64,000 nucleotides of DNA, taken from the NCBI RefSeq assembly GCF_002029235.1, contig NZ_MZGV01000013.1:40357-104356 (forward strand), read 5' to 3'. Both the position numbers and the translations under genes were made by a program. This DNA comes from Clostridium oryzae (GTDB taxonomy: Bacteria; Bacillota; Clostridia; Clostridiales; Clostridiaceae). Of this stretch, positions 44,390-53,772 are shown piece by piece (the stretch's first letter is position 1; each line of letters starts with the position of its first letter). The notes below the pieces were generated by a model that was given only the letters and a program-made list of their open reading frames with translations, made no database searches and was not told the DNA's origin.

Positions 44390-44932
44390 TTATATTCTTT
44401 TCTTTCTTGCAAGAACTATATTAGTACCTAGAAATTGAGCAGTTGCTATACCTAGAATAGAAGCTAAAGTAAGGGTAATCATGAAGATGACAAATCTGAT
44501 GATAGAAAACAAAACGCTATTAGCTTCAAATAAATATCTGATATCACCAGGCAGCTGAATAACAAGAAAATAAAATAATATCACAAAGACTGACATGAAG
44601 TTTTTATTCCTGCGAATAGCCGAATGATAGTCCGTAAAAAACTCAGGCTTTTTTGCTGCATATTCTCTTCTTAGAACTACCCATCCAAAACCCAATTCAA
44701 ACAGCTGCCAACCAGCTTCAGACACAAACTGTGTATATTGTTCAGTAACTTTGTTAGCATAATCTATGCAATAAGTTACCTTCTGAGGTTCACATTCTTC
44801 AAAATAAAAAACACTACCCATATAATCTGTTCTTGTAAGCTTTTTTCCATTTAATTCCTTCTCTTCAAGCCAACGTTCAATTTTTTTATGCTGCCACATC
44901 CACCAGAATTTGTGAATTTTAATTTCGCTCAT
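44390..44932 (-). CDS. DUF2812-domain membrane protein
   Basis: 180 residues: a soluble N-terminal DUF2812 domain (KIHKFWWMWQHKKIERWLEE...SEAGWQLFELGFGWVVLRRE) and two membrane spans at about 115-135 and 143-168. Such proteins are usually encoded next to PadR regulators and are thought to act with them, but the function is unknown. Its ATG overlaps the stop of the truncated PadR gene (ATGA). Confidence 0.85.
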   Translation of the reverse strand: MSEIKIHKFWWMWQHKKIERWLEEKELNGKKLTRTDYMGSVFYFEECEPQKVTYCIDYANKVTEQYTQFVSEAGWQLFELGFGWVVLRREYAAKKPEFFTDYHSAIRRNKNFMSVFVILFYFLVIQLPGDIRYLFEANSVLFSIIRFVIFMITLTLASILGIATAQFLGTNIVLARKKRI

Positions 44933-45111
44933 TTTATCTCCTCCAAAATATTTGTGCCATTTTTATAAAGCTCATGGAGCCTTTTGTATTCAGACTTTAA
45001 AAGTTCCATTCCATTGCTGGTTATTTTATAAATCTTTTTTCTATCTTCTTCTCCGGCTACCTTAGATAGTTCCTGATTATTATATATATCATCGCTCAAT
45101 ATACATGTCAA
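44929..45111 (-). pseudogene. PadR-family regulator, N-terminally truncated
   Basis: The 60-codon frame encodes VAGEEDRKKIYKITSNGMELLKSEYKRLHELY, the wing and C-terminal helix of PadR proteins. It lacks the first ~50 residues with the recognition helices, and upstream bases give no in-frame continuation. It still overlaps the DUF2812 start as intact PadR genes do. Probably a non-functional remnant, with the tandem DUF2812 tail a sign of the same decay. Confidence 0.7.
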
Positions 45112-45194
45112 GAACTATAATATTTTTAATATTTGACAAAATAAAAATTGTTATATAAAATTAAAGTGTATGCATACAATATAATATAATCATA

Positions 45195-45483
45195 AAAAAG
45201 CGTTGAAGAGAAGGAGTAGAGCCAACGTAGTTTTACAGAGAGTTTCCGGGTGGTGAGAGGAGCAAAACGAAATGGTTTGAATACATCTTAGAGCTGAGTC
45301 CCAAAAGCGTACAGCGAGTAGGCGATTTCCCTTCGTTGCATAGGTTATAATGCAAGGTATTACCAGATGCAGAAAGTTGCAGCTGCGATACTTAGTGAGT
45401 TTGTCGTTGTGAGACGGCAATGAAAATAGGTGGTAACACGTGAGTTATGCTTTCGTCCTTGATTAGGATGAAAGCTTTTTTGT
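45195..45483 (+). ncRNA. T-box riboswitch leader of tyrS
   Basis: The leader begins GCGTTGAAGAGAAGGAGTAG, with a stem I GAGAGGAGC-type region, and contains the T-box AGGTGGTAACACGTG at about 45429-45443. It ends in the terminator GCTTTCGTCC...GGATGAAAGC with a run of Ts (45449-45483). A UAC tyrosine specifier would be expected. Uncharged tRNA-Tyr would favour read-through into tyrS. Confidence 0.9.
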
Positions 45484-45559
45484 TGCGTTTAATTACATAT
45501 TGAACAGATAACTTGTCTGAGAAATATGATAAAAAATATTATATTAAGAGGTGATTAAA

Positions 45560-46804
45560 ATGTCAGGTAATCTATTTGAAATATTGAAGGAAAGAGGATA
45601 TGTCTACCAAGCTACTCATGAAGATATGATAAGGGAAGCACTGAACGGGGAACCTATAACCTTCTATTTAGGTATAGATCCAACCGCTGACAGTTTGCAT
45701 ATAGGACATTTCTTTGCACTTATGATGTTCAGGTATCTTCAGGATTCAGGCCATAAGGGAATACTTGTGGTAGGCGGAGCTACTGCGCTCATAGGCGATC
45801 CTACAGGGAAAAGTGACATGAGAAAGATGCTTAGTAAGGAACAAGTGCAGCATAATGTAGAAGAGGTTAAGGCTCTAGCAAAAAGGTTTATAAAGACAGA
45901 TGGGGATAATCCAGCTATAATTTTAAGTAACGATGAATGGATGCATGATTATAGTTTCGTTGATTTTATGAGAGATATTGGTATTCACTTTAATGTGAAC
46001 AAAATGCTTTCTTCAGAAATTTACACTAACAGATTAAAAGAAGGAGGCTTAACCTTCCTTGAGATGGGCTACATGCTGATGCAGTCTTATGACTTTGTAT
46101 ACCTAAATAAAAAATACGGCTGTAAGCTGCAGATAGGCGGCAGTGACCAATGGGGAAACATTGTAGCAGGAGTAAATCTTCTTAGAAAAATGAACTTTCA
46201 AAATGATGATGAGGTAGATAAGATATTTGGATTAACCTGCCCATTGCTTATGACAAAGGAAGGCAAAAAGATGGGGAAAACGGAAAACGGTACTTTATGG
46301 GTTGCCAGAGAAAAGACTACCGTCTTTGATTTTTACCAGTACTTCTATAATGTAAAAGACGAGGATACAGAAACGCTATTAAGGTTATTTACAAGGGTAC
46401 CTTTGGAGCAGATATTAACTCTTTGCAAAGATGACATAATTGCTGCTAAGAGACTTATGGCTTATGAGATTACAAAACTTGTTCATGGAGAAGAGGAAGC
46501 AAACAAAGCAGCAGAGGCAGCAAAAGGTCTATTTAAAACTGGAGCAGTCAAGGAGGATATGCCAAAGAAAGAACTTGATAAAAAGTTTATAGCTGAGGGC
46601 ATAAATATAATTGATCTTCTTACTGAAAGTGGTTTTATATCTTCAAAATCAGAAGCTAGGAGACTTATCGCTCAAGGAGGAATCTGTATAAACAATGAAA
46701 AGGTACAAAATTTTAACAAGATAGTTAATGAAGGAGATCTTCGAGATGGATATGTGATGCTGAAAAGAGGAAAGAAGAATTATTTGAAGGTAGTGTTTGA
46801 GTAG
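45560..46804 (+). CDS. tyrS: Tyrosyl-tRNA synthetase
   Basis: About 414 residues from ATG 45560, seven bases after AAGAGGTG; a GTG at 45551 is part of that site. Class I synthetase signatures are HIGH in ADSLHIGHFF, the tyrosine-pocket GGSDQWGNIVAG, and KMGKT as the KMSKS equivalent. A C-terminal S4 RNA-binding domain follows (IDLLTESGFISSKSEARRLIAQGGI). It charges tRNA-Tyr and is controlled by the upstream T-box. Confidence 0.97.
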   Translation: MSGNLFEILKERGYVYQATHEDMIREALNGEPITFYLGIDPTADSLHIGHFFALMMFRYLQDSGHKGILVVGGATALIGDPTGKSDMRKMLSKEQVQHNVEEVKALAKRFIKTDGDNPAIILSNDEWMHDYSFVDFMRDIGIHFNVNKMLSSEIYTNRLKEGGLTFLEMGYMLMQSYDFVYLNKKYGCKLQIGGSDQWGNIVAGVNLLRKMNFQNDDEVDKIFGLTCPLLMTKEGKKMGKTENGTLWVAREKTTVFDFYQYFYNVKDEDTETLLRLFTRVPLEQILTLCKDDIIAAKRLMAYEITKLVHGEEEANKAAEAAKGLFKTGAVKEDMPKKELDKKFIAEGINIIDLLTESGFISSKSEARRLIAQGGICINNEKVQNFNKIVNEGDLRDGYVMLKRGKKNYLKVVFE

Positions 46805-46824
46805 TTAAATAGTAGAGAAATATA

Positions 46825-46855
46825 AAAAATTCAGCTGATAAGGCTGAATTTTTTA
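46825..46855 (+). terminator. Terminator of tyrS
   Basis: AAAAATTCAGC and GCTGAATTTTTT around TGATAAG: a perfect stem with T tract, also usable by the converging HxlR gene. It belongs to the AATTCAGC palindrome family. Confidence 0.85.
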
Positions 46856-46859
46856 TATG

Positions 46860-47207
46860 CTATTCTTCTGGAGATTTCTTATCCTTCAGGGAAGTGATGT
46901 ACTTATCCCCCCATATTTTGAATTGCTCTAAAACAGGCTGAAAATCTCTGCCTAATTCCGAAAGAGAATATTCGACTTTAGGTGGAATCTCTGAATATAC
47001 TTTTCGGCTGACTAATCCATATTCTTCAAGCATTCTCAGCTGTTTCGTCAGCGTTGCCTGGGTAATCCCTTCCATCCTTCGCATAAGTTCGCCATATCTC
47101 AAGGTGCCATCACTTAAATGATACATTATGAGTATGGACCACTTCCCTGAAAAAACCTTCTGAGCTGTAAAATACGGGCATTTACCAAATAAACTTTTGT
47201 TATCCAA
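46860..47207 (-). CDS. HxlR-family transcriptional regulator
   Basis: 115 residues with the HxlR winged helix: GKCPYFTAQKVFSGKWSILIMYHLSDGTLRYGELMRRMEGITQATLTKQLRMLEEYGLVSRK. A cysteine (C10 in GKCP) lies where YodB/HypR-type redox sensors have theirs. It is divergent from the flavin-type oxidase gene, which it probably controls. A short palindrome GTATC-CTAAAA-GATAC lies just upstream. Confidence 0.92.
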   Translation of the reverse strand: MDNKSLFGKCPYFTAQKVFSGKWSILIMYHLSDGTLRYGELMRRMEGITQATLTKQLRMLEEYGLVSRKVYSEIPPKVEYSLSELGRDFQPVLEQFKIWGDKYITSLKDKKSPEE

Positions 47208-47228
47208 TACTTCATATCCTTTCTATAG

Positions 47229-47244
47229 TATCTTTTAGGATACT
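47229..47244. promoter_or_regulatory. Putative HxlR operator
   Basis: GTATCTTTTAGGATAC is a 5-bp perfect inverted repeat with 6-nt spacing in the divergent region, like known HxlR sites. The link to this regulator is inferred. Confidence 0.4.
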
Positions 47245-47342
47245 TACATTGCGAAATAATCGTACTTGTATTTTTAATTACACATGCTATTATTGATATA
47301 TATTAAAATTTTAACATGTGTACATGGAAGGAGCAACATATA

Positions 47343-47744
47343 ATGAAGGAAACTTTAGAATTCTTAAAAGAAGCAGGAACTTTCTATATAGCAACTACGG
47401 AGGGCGATCAACCAAGAGTAAGACCTTTCGGTGCTGTTTTTGAATACGAAGGAAAATTATATATTGTAACTAATAATACAAAGAAATGCTTTAAACAGAT
47501 GATTGCAAATCCTAAAGTTGAAATCTCTGGCATGAACAAGAAGGGCCAATGGATTCGTCTTACTGGAGAGTTAGCAAATGATGATAGACGTGAAGCAAAA
47601 GAAGCTGCACTTGAAAGCAATCCATTTCTTAAGAACATGTATAACATCGATGATGGAATCTTTGCAGTTCTATACTTTACAAAAGGGACAGCTACTATTG
47701 CATCGATGAAGGGTGATTCAACCACTTACGAATTATACAAATAA
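47343..47744 (+). CDS. Pyridoxamine 5'-phosphate oxidase-family (split-barrel flavin) protein
   Basis: About 133 residues from ATG 47343 behind AAGGAG; a GTG at 47316 would give an implausible leader. The FMN-binding split barrel is shown by FYIATTEGDQPRVRPFGAVFEYEGKLYIVTNN and KVEISG. Such small proteins bind FMN or F420 and reduce quinones or other electrophiles. Pairing with an HxlR regulator suggests a stress-response role, which is inference. Confidence 0.85.
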   Translation: MKETLEFLKEAGTFYIATTEGDQPRVRPFGAVFEYEGKLYIVTNNTKKCFKQMIANPKVEISGMNKKGQWIRLTGELANDDRREAKEAALESNPFLKNMYNIDDGIFAVLYFTKGTATIASMKGDSTTYELYK

Positions 47745-47922
47745 AATGAATTTATAGTGTTTATACGGCTTTAATGTAATTTAAAACTATATCTAATACG
47801 CTTCGTATATTTAATTGAGGAAAGTTCGTTGGACATAAGTCAGCGGTACATATATTTGTGTACAATGCTATACTTATATGAAGGTGATACTACAAATTAT
47901 TTTTAAAGGAAGCGAGTTATAT

Positions 47923-48492
47923 ATGAAACATTTAAAAATCAGAAAGAGCATATTGAGTTTTGTTGTAACACTATTATTTTTTACATCTGTATTTGGATAC
48001 ACGGCATCTGCTTCAACAAAATCAAAAACAGCAACTATTTCTAACAAAAAAATAGTGGAAATAAGTGCTAAGGCATATACTGCTTTTCGCAAGCTATATG
48101 GATTAGGCAGTCCATATCAGGATAAAATAATAAAGGTCAACGGAATAGATTATGGGAAATTACCTGTAAAGCTTAAAAGCGAAAAAGCTGTTAAAGCTTA
48201 TGTAGAAAAAGAAACTCATCTTGACAGTTATTTTACTAAAGAGCTTAAGAATAAAATTTTGCAGGACATGATTGTTTTGTATAAAGGTAATTACTATCTA
48301 GGCGTTGGCGATCCTGAAATTGGTATCGTGGATTTAAGTAAAGCAACAGTAAAAAGCAAAAGTTATGTTAATAAATCTGTGAAAGTTACACTGGAAGGAG
48401 AAGAAGCTGGAGGAGCTAGGACCACTAGCAAGCTTATTCTTATCCATACTAATGGTAAATGGCTTATCAGTCAATGGAAGGAGATTTCCTAG
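47923..48492 (+). CDS. Exported protein of unknown function
   Basis: About 189 residues from ATG 47923 (AAAGGA upstream); an ATG at 47878 would extend it unnaturally. The N terminus is a signal peptide: KIRKSILSFVVTLLFF, then a cleavage region FGYTASAS. The mature part is lysine-rich, with DYGKLPVKLKSEKAVKAYVE and a C-terminal beta segment (KVTLEGEEAGGARTTSKLIL). It resembles small clostridial secreted or lipoprotein-like domains (IseA/DL-endopeptidase-inhibitor-like is possible), but I make no assignment. It lies directly upstream of the first CRISPR leader. Confidence 0.75.
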   Translation: MKHLKIRKSILSFVVTLLFFTSVFGYTASASTKSKTATISNKKIVEISAKAYTAFRKLYGLGSPYQDKIIKVNGIDYGKLPVKLKSEKAVKAYVEKETHLDSYFTKELKNKILQDMIVLYKGNYYLGVGDPEIGIVDLSKATVKSKSYVNKSVKVTLEGEEAGGARTTSKLILIHTNGKWLISQWKEIS

Positions 48493-48530
48493 GGGATAGC
48501 CTGAAAACTGAAAAATTAAGAATTTATTTT

Positions 48531-48672
48531 TTTCGTCGACCTCCAGTAGTGTAAAAACACCGGGAGGTCGACGAAATTAATAATGGGACAGATAGAGGGC
48601 TTGCAGGTTTTGTTAACACAACAGTAACAAATTGACAAAATAATAAGCCCTGATATAATGGGAGTTGGAAGG
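48531..48672 (+). promoter_or_regulatory. CRISPR leader module 1
   Basis: It starts with the hairpin TTTCGTCGACCTCC/GGAGGTCGACGAAA (48531-48576). Next comes an inverted site TTGTTA-9-TAACAA (48610-48630), then promoter TTGACA (48632) and TATAAT (48654) at 16-nt spacing. The first repeat begins 13 nt after the -10 box, so transcription starts almost at the array. The same module recurs at 61685 and 63422 and in part at 53704. Confidence 0.85.
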
Positions 48673-51611
48673 GTTTATAGAATACCTATAAGGAATTGAA
48701 ACTCCATTGCTACAGCTCTGAACCTATTGAGACTTTCTGGTTTATAGAATACCTATAAGGAATTGAAACACTGTATTCAATGACAAATTGGGATTATCGG
48801 AGGAGTGTTTATAGAATACCTATAAGGAATTGAAACCAAACCACGTTTTTTCCTTCTCCGCCAGATTGATAGTTTATAGAATACCTATAAGGAATTGAAA
48901 CTACTTGCAGTACTCTGCCAACCTTTCAATATTTTTGTTTATAGAATACCTATAAGGAATTGAAACCTGGCTTTTGAGCTGGGTGTATCTTTGGGTATTC
49001 TGTGTTTATAGAATACCTATAAGGAATTGAAACAGTATTGGAGCAAAAAAGATTCTGAAAGCAAAGAAAGGTTTATAGAATACCTATAAGGAATTGAAAC
49101 AAAAAACATCTGCAACTCTGTCATATTCACTGCTTGTTTATAGAATACCTATAAGGAATTGAAACTCATCATCCATAAGGATTGCATTGTTAATTATCTT
49201 GTTTATAGAATACCTATAAGGAATTGAAACCTTCCTCCTTGCCATGCTCCTGCACTATCTCGCAAGTTTATAGAATACCTATAAGGAATTGAAACCTTAA
49301 AAAGTTAAAACGAAGATAACCAGAGAAATAGCGTTTATAGAATACCTATAAGGAATTGAAACACTTGTGAGCTTCTTTCATAGCCTTACTTGATATTGTT
49401 TATAGAATACCTATAAGGAATTGAAACTCCATTGCTACAGCTCTGAACCTATTGAGACTTTCGTTTATAGAATACCTATAAGGAATTGAAACCTATCGAG
49501 GGCAGTGGAAAAGTAGTCGGATATGCAGCGTTTATAGAATACCTATAAGGAATTGAAACTCTTCTCTGAGTTCCGACATTAAGTTTACTTCCGTAGGGTT
49601 TATAGAATACCTATAAGGAATTGAAACAATGCTTGCTTATTGGGGAAAGAGAAAGAAGCTTGGTTTATAGAATACCTATAAGGAATTGAAACCAACCGAT
49701 TGTATGATATCTTCTATAAGGCTGGTGGTTTATAGAATACCTATAAGGAATTGAAACCTTTAAAAAGAAATAAAATAAGTGCTAATGAGATTGGTTTATA
49801 GAATACCTATAAGGAATTGAAACCGAAAACAATCTTATTTGCCCTTATTGTGGATATGAAGTTTATAGAATACCTATAAGGAATTGAAACAAATACCATC
49901 AGACACATTGAAATTCTTAGGTACATCGTTTATAGAATACCTATAAGGAATTGAAACTCACATTTGCTGTCTATAGCTGGTGCTTTGATTTTGGTTTATA
50001 GAATACCTATAAGGAATTGAAACTATTTACAACGCTCTGCCAATCTCTCGATATTTAATGGTTTATAGAATACCTATAAGGAATTGAAACTATAATAGTG
50101 CTCAGTCCAATAGTTCTTTTTAGATGTTTATAGAATACCTATAAGGAATTGAAACGCGAATACTATAAAGTCACATATGTTCGTTGCTGTAGTTTATAGA
50201 ATACCTATAAGGAATTGAAACTACAATGGCTATACGGATAAAGAAGCTTTGTTTGGGTTTATAGAATACCTATAAGGAATTGAAACAAAACCACGTTTTT
50301 TCCTTCTCCGCCAGATTGATAGTTTATAGAATACCTATAAGGAATTGAAACATGAAATGGAAGCAGTCTACTACGCTAAGAACAAAATGTTTATAGAATA
50401 CCTATAAGGAATTGAAACTACAGCATTTCGTTTATATAGATGAAAAAGGGTTCTCGTTTATAGAATACCTATAAGGAATTGAAACCAAGCTGTGCAAGAG
50501 TATTTCAGAGAACGAGGTGAGAGTTTATAGAATACCTATAAGGAATTGAAACCTGATATTAATACGCAAATGGCAGATATTACGACCAGTTTATAGAATA
50601 CCTATAAGGAATTGAAACTATCTTTAACGTATTTATTCATGCTATCACTTCCTCTAGTTTATAGAATACCTATAAGGAATTGAAACCAAGTGCAATACGA
50701 TCATTCGGTTTGAAAGCCTCCGGTTTATAGAATACCTATAAGGAATTGAAACTTGCATTAGGAAGGAGACGAGTTATGAATTGGTGTTAGTTTATAGAAT
50801 ACCTATAAGGAATTGAAACCAAACTACGGTATAGAACGTACAAGTGATATTGATAGTTTATAGAATACCTATAAGGAATTGAAACTAAAAAAGCCTGCAA
50901 CGCAATATAGGTGTGCTTTAGGTTTATAGAATACCTATAAGGAATTGAAACAAGAACTTCATGAGTTAGGGCGTACCGATAGATGGATGTTTATAGAATA
51001 CCTATAAGGAATTGAAACATTCAATAATAATCATATAAATACTCAATTAAACTAGTTTATAGAATACCTATAAGGAATTGAAACTCAAATACATATGATT
51101 CTAACAAATCTCTATATTTTGGTTTATAGAATACCTATAAGGAATTGAAACTTAGCCATTGTACCGGTTATTTTTTTCTTTTTTTCTGTTTATAGAATAC
51201 CTATAAGGAATTGAAACCTATATAAATCATATACATTATCGCATATAAAGTATGTTTATAGAATACCTATAAGGAATTGAAACGAGTCTAGCAGAGAAGA
51301 GTTCCAGTGTTCCGTTGTAGTTTATAGAATACCTATAAGGAATTGAAACTCCTTTTCATAATCCTAACGCCTTTCTAAGTTCTGGTTTATAGAATACCTA
51401 TAAGGAATTGAAACTCAGAACATCATCATTATATTTTGTTGCCATATCAGTTTATAGAATACCTATAAGGAATTGAAACCTAGTCAACATTCTTTCTATG
51501 AAATCTATGGTTTTGTTTATAGAATACCTATGAGGAATTGAAACTCGACTCTTGTAAATTGGATATATTACCGAGCTGTGTGTTTATAGAATACCTATGA
51601 GGAATTGCATC
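48673..51611 (+). CRISPR. CRISPR array 1, 45 repeats
   Basis: The 30-nt repeats begin GTTTATAGAATACC and end GGAATTGAAAC, with 44 spacers of mostly 34-38 nt. The first 43 repeats are identical, the 44th has CTATGAGG, and the 45th is degenerate (ends TTGCATC), fixing the leader end on the left. The 3' ATTGAAAC is the usual crRNA 5' handle. Spacer 1 (48703-48739) equals spacer 12 (49428-49462) except for length, and spacer 3 (48837-48871) equals spacer 25 (50287-50321) except for one base. Several spacers read as antisense to probable phage genes. Confidence 0.99.
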
Positions 51612-52157
51612 AAAAAATTGATGTCTATTTTTATAAAAAATTTGATATAATAAAAATAAGAAATGCTTAGTGCTGGTAACACTAAGTATAACCTAGAATG
51701 TTTTTTTAGGGTTATAGAAAAATGTACTTAATCTTTGCTGGATGTGGTGCTTTTTTCTTTGCTTGAAACTTCTATATCAAGTCCTAACAGCTTTACACTA
51801 ATTTTTAAATGATCTATAAATAGATTGTGAGTTAAGACTAACCTAACAATATATATGATTGCTATGTATTTTAATAACTTTACAAATAGTATAATCAATA
51901 CAATACCACCTTCTTAGCTATGATGGACTTCACTAATAGCACAGAAGGTAAAAGTCCTAAATGGACTTTTACGGGCAACTTGCGAGTGAGAGCGAGCATG
52001 GTTAAGGTGCCCAGTGGCGAAGACAAAACGTTCAAAACCTCCACAGCCATCCTTCTGTGGATATTAAATATTTTACATGAATATGTTATCATGATTATAG
52101 ATGAATACGTAGTGGAATATTATGGTGTGATTAGCTATGTAAACCATTTTTGAAAAT
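51612..52157. other. Non-coding stretch between array 1 and the IS
   Basis: Directly after the array, CATCAA-AAAA-TTGATG and a T-rich run resemble a terminator. A stem CTTAGTG/CACTAAG (about 51665-51685) follows. ACTTAATCTTTG...GTGCTTTTTTC near 51724-51760 is loosely similar to the sequence after array 2. The GC-richer hairpin segment is listed separately. Frames in this stretch are not convincing genes. Confidence 0.5.
51918..52062. ncRNA. GC-richer hairpin-bearing segment, possible RNA or element remnant
   Basis: This 145-bp block is clearly richer in G+C than its surroundings. It holds two perfect hairpins: GTAAAAGTCC-TAAAT-GGACTTTTAC (51948-51972) and CCACAG-8-CTGTGG (52041-52060), with GCGAGTGAGAGCGAGC between them. 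Both strands have short open frames (77 and 65 codons) without recognisable domains. The frames may be by-products of a structured sequence. Confidence 0.35.
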
Positions 52158-53659
52158 GTCCCGAAAAACGTTAAACATTAGCACCAGTTTTTGCTGGTGC
52201 TTTATTACATTGAAACCTAAATTTTAAGGCATGGAAAACAAACCTTAGAATCAAATTAATTTCTAAGCTAGAAAAACAATAAGAATTTTAAGCTGTGATT
52301 TCATTTTTATGGTGAACTTGCTGATTACAATACTGCTCAAATGAAGCTTGTTTCCACGGATGACTCATTGGTGGTATGTAACGTTTCTTTGGCTCCTTTG
52401 GAGCCTCAACCAAGTCAAAGTTCTTTGATGAAGGAGCATGGTTCGGAAGAAGTTCAAGCGCATAAACTTTTTCATTCACACAAAAATACAGTTCATTATT
52501 AAATGCCTTAATTACTACACCAGAGGTGCCTTTATGATAGTACACAGGGTAACCGTTAGTATCCACAGGCAGGTAATACTGTTTGTTATATTTTATGCAG
52601 CATCCGTTATCTACTTTTCTGCTAGCAAGCACTGCAAGAGTTAAGTTAATTTTTTTCAAATTGGATTGCTTTTCAAACACAGATTTGATATTATCAACAG
52701 GTAAAGCAAATTGAGCATTGAATTTTTTTATGTAGGAGTTTAAAAATTCATTTGCCTGTTCAATTGAGCTTATACCGGCAAGACGCAATTCGATAGGTAG
52801 TCGTGATTGTAAGGTTTGAAACAAGCGTTCCACACGTCCTTTGGCTTGTGGAATGCTGCTGGTTTTAATCTCAATACCTAACTGGTTACACGCATATCCA
52901 AATTGAGTAAAAGTATCTTCTTCGACAGAAGGAGATTTTTTTTGTTTATACTCAAAAACAGTACGCCTATCAGTGTAGAACATATAAGGAATTCCGTGAT
53001 TGGTTAGTACCTGATAAAGTACGTTATAATAGCCATTAAGCGTTTCCTGAGTATCAAAATAAGCACCAGCAATTGTACCTGTAGCATCATCAACAGCAAT
53101 ATGAAGCTGAGATTTATCCTGTCCAAACCAAAGATGAAGAGAAGCATCCATCTGAAGCATCTCACCAAAATAAGCTGATCTAGGGCGTCTAGGATGGGCA
53201 TCATCAATATCAAGAATAGCACTCTGAATAATCGTGGCTTCTTTTTTTGATCTAGTATCCTTTTTCATAGCTTCTAACTTCTTGTGTAAAGCCTTCTTAG
53301 AAGAGCGGTTTGCCTTAGGTGACAGGATGAATTCCTTCATAAGGATGGAACGTATAGTGGTTGCTGAAACCTTTATTCCTTCAAATTCTTCTAAGAGTTC
53401 TGAGAAATGTGTAAGATTTGAATCTTCATATTTAGTTCTATATAAATCGACAATGTCTTGTTTGACTGTGTCATCAAGTGCTATAGCTGGCTTTCTTCCT
53501 CTATTGCTACTCTCTACTTGTTACCATTATTCTCGACTAACTTCTTTATCACTCTAAACTTCATCTCTTCGTTCATTCTTAAAACTACCTTTCTAATTAT
53601 GTCCACCCCATCTCCTACTAATGAGGTTTTATTATACTACATATTCTATATTTGGGACA
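52158..53659 (-). mobile_element. Insertion sequence, ISNCY-like, degenerate
   Basis: A transposase relic on the minus strand is bounded by short candidate ends reading inward ATGTCCCGAAAAACG (left) and ATGTCCCAAATATAG (right), about 1.5 kb apart. A terminator stem AGCACCAG/CTGGTGCT sits inside the left end at 52180-52201. No target duplication is obvious, so the boundaries are tentative. It separates array 1 from a decayed leader and array. Confidence 0.5.
52288..53576 (-). pseudogene. ISNCY-type transposase, broken
   Basis: The longest frame (52288-53340, 350 codons) holds the DDE integrase core: GEMLQMDASLHLWFG (first Asp), YTDRRTVFE (second Asp) and KGRVERLFQTLQSRLP (Glu). Upstream, the frame continues through NRGRKPAIALDDTVKQDIVDLYR to about 53520, then stops. 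A different frame encodes the true N terminus MNEEMKFRVIKKLVENNGNK from ATG 53576. Between the NGNK and NRGRKPA blocks, intact relatives have roughly 30 residues of helix-turn-helix, so a deletion and frameshift have inactivated the gene. Confidence 0.8.
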
Positions 53660-53703
53660 TAATCATCTTTGGTACAATAAGACATATCATATTTCAATCA
53701 GAG

Positions 53704-53772
53704 AAGGTTTTGTTAACACAAGGGTAACAAATTGACAAAACGGCAAGCTCTGATATAATGGGAGTTGAAAGG
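53704..53772 (+). promoter_or_regulatory. CRISPR leader module 2, truncated
   Basis: AAGGTTTTGTTAACAC onwards matches the distal half of the other leaders: TTGTTA-9-TAACAA, TTGACA (53732), TATAAT (53754), GGGAGTTGAAAGG. The upstream hairpin half is absent, replaced by sequence next to the IS. Confidence 0.8.

Noticed and set aside
51895..52153. Overlapping small frames on both strands (65 and 77 codons)
   Set aside because: No ribosome site or recognisable domain, and they cover perfect hairpins. More likely a structured non-coding block than a gene.
53234..53727. Plus-strand frames across the transposase 5' part
   Set aside because: Antisense to the transposase relic; the minus-strand reading gives conserved transposase motifs.
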